From Trichomonas vaginalis G3 (Eukaryota > Parabasalia > Trichomonadida > Trichomonadidae): a stretch of DNA of 64,000 nucleotides. Shown piece after piece: positions 59,446 to 64,000 of the stretch (the first letter of the stretch is position 1; every line of letters starts with the position of its first letter). The notes under the pieces are model-generated. The model was not told the origin of the DNA, made no database searches, and saw nothing but the letters and a program-made list of their open reading frames with translations. Position numbers and translations under genes: made by a program. The stretch lies in assembly GCF_026262505.1 (NCBI RefSeq), contig NC_067206.1, positions 3,624,879-3,688,878 on the forward strand, given 5' to 3'.

Positions 59446-60406
59446 ATGACGAATTCAAACAAGGACCCCTATGTTTCTAAAGCGACAAAGAAAGCACTCA
59501 TGGTAAAAATCTTTAGTTCAACACCAAATGCTTGGTTTATGGATATCTTGGAAAACATTCCGAGGTATAGAGAAGATGGACCACCATACTGGCTAATATT
59601 TGTCGGTCAAAACACAAGATACTGTGAAGCCATACCATTACAGTCCAAAAATATTTTAGATGTGAAAACTGCTTTGACAATATTCGTTGACAAATACCAT
59701 CCAACAAAACTAACATCTGACTGTGAAAGTTCTTTCAAATCAGATGATGTAAAAAACTATCTGCGTTCAAAAAATGTAAACCAATATTTCATTGTCGACC
59801 AAAACCATTCTGCTCTTGGTGTCATTGACGGTTGTATAAAAATGTTAAGAGACTTAAACCAACCACAAGGTGGTGAAGCAAATGAAATGTCATATGACGA
59901 CAAATATAGACACTTCTCCCAGGCAAAGATGAGACAAGTTTTAAATATTTACAATAACCGTAAACAAAAAAGGTTTGGGAAACCACTCCCCCGAAGAAAT
60001 GAAAAACAACCCTGACTTAGAGAAAGACTATATATTTAATAATTTAGTCAAAAGAGACAAACAAGAAAGAATGCCGGGCTTCAAACTTCAGAAAGGTGAC
60101 AAAGTAAAAATAGAAATACCTAAACGCGACCCATATGAAAATACTATTGACTATGACAACAATGGGAACCCGACAGGTACTCACATTCGTGTTCGTAAAA
60201 ATAGAAGAAAGTATACAAGAGAATATTATGAAGTTTTAGGCAAACATGGCAAAATGTACAGACTGCAAGCAGAAGATAAAACTACTATTGTCAGACCTCG
60301 TTTCAAACTTGTCAAAGTTCAAGGTGGTATACTTTCAAAGACAGTTCCTAACCAATATAAGACAACTCCTGACGAATATGCTAAAGAAGTGGAACATGAC
60401 GACTAA
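59446..60406 (+). pseudogene. Maverick integrase, outer Maverick (about one break)
   Basis: Near-twin of 617-1573: the same core (WLIFVGQNTRYCEAIP, KLTSDCESSFKSDD, NHSALGVIDGCIK) and a C-terminal domain ending RFKLVKVQGGILSKT ... EYAKEVEHDD. Its end overlaps the convergent fibre gene by 4 bp. Confidence 0.8.
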
Positions 60407-62203
60407 GCATTTCTATACCATGCGTAAACTGTCATGTAAGGTGGCATGTAGTCTTTACTTTGTCCCGTTGTTTGCGTATACCCTGAAACGCGATGTGTAT
60501 GGTTTCCATCTCCCTGAGTGTTACCCCAGAAACAATTTATAGCAAACTGAACGTTGTCTTTAACATCATATCCTTTACCTTTTGTCATTGCTGACCAATC
60601 CCAAAATTTATGCTTATGCCAACCTGCTTGAGATGTACTTAAATCTATGTAGTGACTGTGCGCAGGTAAGTTTTCACCTGAAATCGTTTTACTTCCACCT
60701 GTTTCCTTTGAAGAGTTTGCACAATACAAAAACCTGTCGACTATTTGTTCCCATGCACCAACACCAAACATTACTTGAGGACCTCTTGCATCCATAGATG
60801 TATAAATAGAACCTACTGGGTTCATTAAATCAAACATATGAGATATTATAGGATTGTCTCTTTTGAACTTAAAATATAGTGCAACTATTTCAGGTTTCTT
60901 CTGGTTTGTGTCAGAATATTTTTTATAATATAATCTTATGTTTTCAGGGTAGGTAAAGTCTTGACTATAATATTTATTTCTGTCATCTGTATAATAATAT
61001 ACTATTCTCGTTTTTTCTATTGCATTATATCTTTTATATCTATAATAATCTAAATATAATGTTAGCTTTTGTTCATCTACATGTGGTGTTCTGTCGTCAT
61101 CTCCATAGTCATAATAATATGGTGCTGGAGCTGGGTCAGGCAATGTCATATCTGCTATTTCATAAACTCTTAAATATTTCTTTTGTTCGTCTCCATATAA
61201 GTTTAAGTAGCAGTTGTTGTCTAATGGAACTTTAACTTGTGTACCATCATTCTTTTTATAGCTTACATACATTTCATTGTTATTTTTCGGAATGAGTTTA
61301 TGCCGTGTACCATTTTTTAAGGACTGTACCAACTGCCATCTAAAATATTTATTTTCTTCATTGACAGAAAAGTCACCAACAATAGTTTCAATATTTTTTG
61401 TTGTTCCTATCAAACTTTGGTATATTTCATTGACATGTTTTATCTGCTTTCTTTTCAAGGCTAACGTTTAAGTCTGTTATTTCAGATATAGAATGTGTAT
61501 GTCCAACGTCACTTTTACTGTTTAAGGTTTCTTGTAAGTTTGTAATATTTGCAATGGTATGTGTATGTCCAACGTCACTTTTCCTGTTTAAGGTTTCTTG
61601 TAAGTTTGTAATATTTGCAATGGTATGTGTATGTCCAACGTCACTTTTCCTGTTTAAGGTTTCTTGTAAGTTTGTAATATCAGATATAGAATGTGTATGA
61701 GTCTTATCTGCTTTTGTCTCTAATGTTTCCTTAAGACTTGGTATTTGGTTAATATAATGTATATGAGTCTTTTTAGAATATTTGTTTTCAGCTCTTGTCA
61801 CTTCACTTGACATTTTATTGTCAACATATGTTTTGTCTGCTAGTTCAGGATGAGTATGTTCTTTTGTTGCATAAGCATTGTTAGCTCTTTCTTCTTCTTT
61901 TGCTATTGCATCGTCTACATATTCTTTGTCAGCTTTGTTGTCAACATCTGCTTTCAAAAGAAGTTCATTTATAAGTTTCTCGTTTAAAGTTCCTTTTGTT
62001 AGATTTATACAGACAGTATTTCTTATTGTTTTGAAATAGAAACTCATCTATCATTGGGTTTATTGTCAGTTTTAAGTCACCCCTTTCAATGACTCAGATA
62101 TCTTAGAATAGTTTGAAAAGTTTGTTGTGTTCTTATTTAGAGCTTGCATAATGAGTTGTCGGTTGTGTTGTATTTCTCTCATAGACGCTGTTTCATTTGA
62201 CAT
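60403..62203 (-). pseudogene. Tail-fibre gene of the outer Maverick (one or two breaks)
   Basis: Same modules as 1570-4031 but with only four 22-residue repeats. The C-terminal collar domain (NPVGSIYTSMDARGPQ ... MPPYMTVYAWYR) is almost the same as in A, with substitutions around the metal-type HxH loops (HKFWDWSAMTKGKG, GDGNHTHRVSGY), which in phage fibres face the receptor. Confidence 0.8.
61455..61718 (-). repeat. 66-bp coding tandem repeat, four units
   Basis: Four units of the GHTHTIANITNLQ type, against about 14 in the A copy. Confidence 0.9.
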
Positions 62204-62221
62204 TTTGATTATAGATAAAAT

Positions 62222-63070
62222 ATGCTTCCAATAGAAAAAGAAAATTCTAGAGTTGCTACAACTAAACCATTAGATGAACTTTTTACTAATGTCGGTCAAA
62301 AGTTTGAGACAGATACCGTAAAGCATGAAGGCTATCGTTTTGACTACCCATTAAGATGGTTAAGAGACCCATCTGTCACAAAAGCTATTGGCTTTCGTAG
62401 AATGAAGTTCATTTCAGAAGCCATACATGGTTTCCCATTTACGGTCGGTTTTGAAGTTCGATACTATAACAAAGAAAAACGTATGTATGAGAAATTTGAA
62501 CAGGGAAAACTTTTACAAGTGAATTTGCTTATAAACTTAGAAATAACTCTTCAAGCTTTTCAAGAAAAAATAAACGATATCTATATTGAATATGCAAACC
62601 AGTATAACATTGACGAAGGAGAATACCATCTCGATATTATTTATGACAGGAAAAATGCAACTGTTAAAATCAATAGAATAGAAGACCTTGGAGAAAACGT
62701 TTATATTTCTACAAAATATAACAACTTGGCATGGTATAGATTTATGAGGATGTTAAATCAGCCTGCAGCATATCCAGTACACCCGGACTTTTATGAAGTC
62801 GAAAACCCTAATGGAACATATGAAAATATTTTCGACCAAGATGCTATTATTGTTCATGCTTCATTTTCTGGTGCGCAAAACTCTTTCTTATGTCTGATGA
62901 ATGACTTTTACGAAAAACCTACAAAGTTATATGAACCGCCGAGTGGAAGTATTTCAGACTTTCAAGTATGGTTTACTACAGATGGAAGAAAAAGAATAAT
63001 TCCATTATACCATGCGTTTTACTTAGAACTTAGTTTCATATACAACTACTATCGAACAGTAAAAATATAA
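62222..63070 (+). CDS. Conserved 282-residue Maverick protein, second copy
   Basis: Counterpart of 4050-4898, same length, differing at about six residues (for example QVNLLINLEITLQ and HPDFYEVENP). Open from end to end. Candidate minor capsid or penton protein, by pattern similarity to the proteins at 34892, 37921 and 49867. Confidence 0.65.
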   Translation: MLPIEKENSRVATTKPLDELFTNVGQKFETDTVKHEGYRFDYPLRWLRDPSVTKAIGFRRMKFISEAIHGFPFTVGFEVRYYNKEKRMYEKFEQGKLLQVNLLINLEITLQAFQEKINDIYIEYANQYNIDEGEYHLDIIYDRKNATVKINRIEDLGENVYISTKYNNLAWYRFMRMLNQPAAYPVHPDFYEVENPNGTYENIFDQDAIIVHASFSGAQNSFLCLMNDFYEKPTKLYEPPSGSISDFQVWFTTDGRKRIIPLYHAFYLELSFIYNYYRTVKI

Positions 63071-63072
63071 TT

Positions 63073-63316
63073 TTTTAATACGGTTGAGGTGTTGGATTTG
63101 GTTGCCAACTAGACTGTGGTGCAGGTTCAGGCTGTTGTATAACAGGAGCTTGTTCTTCTGGTTCAGGGTCTTTAGGTATAATACCAAAAACTGACATACT
63201 CTTTTACCAATATTTTTGACACCGTTCCATACTCCTCTTCCGACAGATTTTATTCCATTCCATATACCTCTTCCAACTCTTCTGAAGAAGTTTCCAATAC
63301 TACTGAAGAAACCCAT
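63073..63316 (-). pseudogene. MGFFSS amphipathic protein, second copy (about one break)
   Basis: Counterpart of 4903-5145. The basic amphipathic repeat region (GIWNGIKSVGRGVWNGVKNIGKR) is conserved with conservative changes; the reading frame looks broken towards the C terminus. Confidence 0.55.
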
Positions 63317-63334
63317 TTTACTAGTAGTAAAAAT

Positions 63335-63697
63335 CTAATGTCCGCCTAGTCTCTTACGTTTCCTGTTGAGTTCCATAGCATTCTTTAACTGCAGCTCATA
63401 CATTCTGTTTCTCCTCTGGTAGAAAACATATTCTGGGTCAACTCCTGTGTTCGCGTCATCTGCATAAAGTTGTTTATATCCCACTTCAGGGTTTGTATAA
63501 AACTCTTTCCATCTCATATTTGCATACCATGGTGGCAAACCTAACGCAGCGTCATTTGACATGGCAGTTTGCATTTGTACATCTGTTGGCACTTGACCAT
63601 AGTTTGCCATTGCAGTTTGTATTCTAACTTCATTTGGAATATTCTCTGGGTTTGGTTGTCCAGGTTGCTGTGCATTCGCTAAGTTCTGTGCGTCCAT
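63335..63697 (-). CDS. 120-residue conserved protein, second copy
   Basis: Identical in all residues to 5164-5526, with a basic NRKRKRLGGH C terminus. Unknown function; probably structural or DNA-binding. Confidence 0.65.
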   Translation of the reverse strand: MDAQNLANAQQPGQPNPENIPNEVRIQTAMANYGQVPTDVQMQTAMSNDAALGLPPWYANMRWKEFYTNPEVGYKQLYADDANTGVDPEYVFYQRRNRMYELQLKNAMELNRKRKRLGGH

Positions 63698-63720
63698 TTA
63701 ATATTAGATAAAAATATCTC

Positions 63721-63852
63721 TTACGAGTACATATGCTGAACATTTGCAGGCATTGGTTCATCTTCATATTCTCTGTACTTTTCTGCCACGTCAAATAAAT
63801 AAATGACACAATGGAAAAAACCTAAAACAAGTAGTCCTATTTCAAACCACAT
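63721..63852 (-). CDS. 43-residue single-span membrane protein, second copy
   Basis: MWFEIGLLVLGFFHCVIYLF with the tail ending NVQHMYS; counterpart of 5550-5681. The start again overlaps the end of the methylase gene. Confidence 0.6.
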   Translation of the reverse strand: MWFEIGLLVLGFFHCVIYLFDVAEKYREYEDEPMPANVQHMYS

Positions 63853-64000
63853 TTACTTACTAATAAAATTTCTTTATTGTGACACTTTCTCCAGTTTATA
63901 GGACCTCTCTCATATTCTATCTTGTCATATATAAACTCATAGTCATGTATGTCCTCTAACCATCTCATAACGGTTTTCAAACCACTTTTATCGGATGTAA
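63837..64000 (-). CDS. D12 adenine methylase, C-terminal part (runs out of window)
   Basis: Counterpart of the 3' part of 5657-6484, ending LLVSKCGLK with a slightly earlier stop than in A. Only the last 50 or so codons are in the window; the catalytic motifs lie outside. Confidence 0.75.
   Translation of the reverse strand, partial: TSDKSGLKTVMRWLEDIHDYEFIYDKIEYERGPINWRKCHNKEILLVSKCGLK

Larger units (their letters stand above)
16338..64000. mobile_element. Outer Maverick/Polinton C/E, interrupted by Maverick D, leaving the window on the right
   Basis: Starts with the same 35-bp terminus as A, and its right arm (58850-64000) copies A's gene order, so its right end is expected about 0.9 kb beyond the window. 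Parts left to right: minus gene, core/virion genes, capsid, broken middle with packaging ATPase and SF3 helicase fossils, nested Maverick D (33474-54521), polymerase B, integrase, fibre, small virion genes, methylase. Without D and the other insertions it would be about 24-25 kb. It looks broken, with many breaks (dozens) concentrated at 22.8-33.5 kb, plus a mariner and two hairpin insertions. It could instead be two Mavericks joined end to end. Confidence 0.65.

Noticed and set aside
1-64000. tRNA, rRNA or other standard RNA genes
   Set aside because: No cloverleaf or rRNA-like segment was noticed on reading either strand; no dedicated search could be run.

Overview
The window looks like a piece of the Trichomonas vaginalis genome. 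This is inferred from the AT-rich composition, intron-less genes, a Tvmar1-type mariner, several large Maverick/Polinton-type elements, a Kolobok transposon with TTAA ends and a trichomonad-type initiator (TCATT) before a start codon. Almost all of it is mobile DNA. The only host-type gene is one MdoB/LTA-synthase-like sulfatase-fold gene at 9134-10966.

Layout. (1) 1-6730: the right part of Maverick A, entering from the left. It carries small virion-type genes, integrase, a phage-like tail-fibre gene with 14 repeats, a D12 adenine methylase and a terminal sequence reading AGTGGGGC from the outside. (2) 6731-16337: the interval between two Maverick ends. It holds a 1.96-kb hairpin-bearing element between identical 81-bp direct repeats, the host-type gene, and a 3.0-kb Kolobok element with 100-bp terminal repeats. 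(3) 16338 to beyond 64000: an outer Maverick (C/E) starting with the same terminal sequence as A. Its left arm (16.3-22.8 kb) carries an open capsid gene and a 998-residue protein. Its middle (22.8-33.5 kb) is heavily broken and carries fossils of an SF3 helicase and a packaging ATPase, a second hairpin element and a Tvmar1 copy. Its right arm (54.5-64 kb) carries polymerase B, interrupted by a third hairpin insertion, and then repeats the gene order of A almost base for base. (4) 33474-54521: a 21-kb Maverick (D) with terminal inverted repeats of about 690 bp, inserted into C/E. It has its own ATPase, integrase, fibre, polymerase B, capsid, HNH, GIY-YIG and MSV199/KilA-like genes.

The Maverick genes together describe a virus-like lineage: protein-primed polymerase for replication, integrase for insertion, FtsK/A32-type ATPase for packaging, jelly-roll capsid and accessory capsid proteins, a membrane-active peptide-like protein and a tail fibre with collar domain. 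Genes are packed tightly, often as divergent pairs with 17-30 bp between start codons. A TTTTTAT-type leader lies just upstream of most starts.

The most unusual feature is a family of back-to-back palindromes of about 50-65 bp at three loci (7667-8677, 24130-25090, 56119-56430). Their arms are related between loci although the loci lie in different contexts. I do not recognise them as a described element. All virus-like elements are treated here as fossils: broken genes are given only as whole spans.
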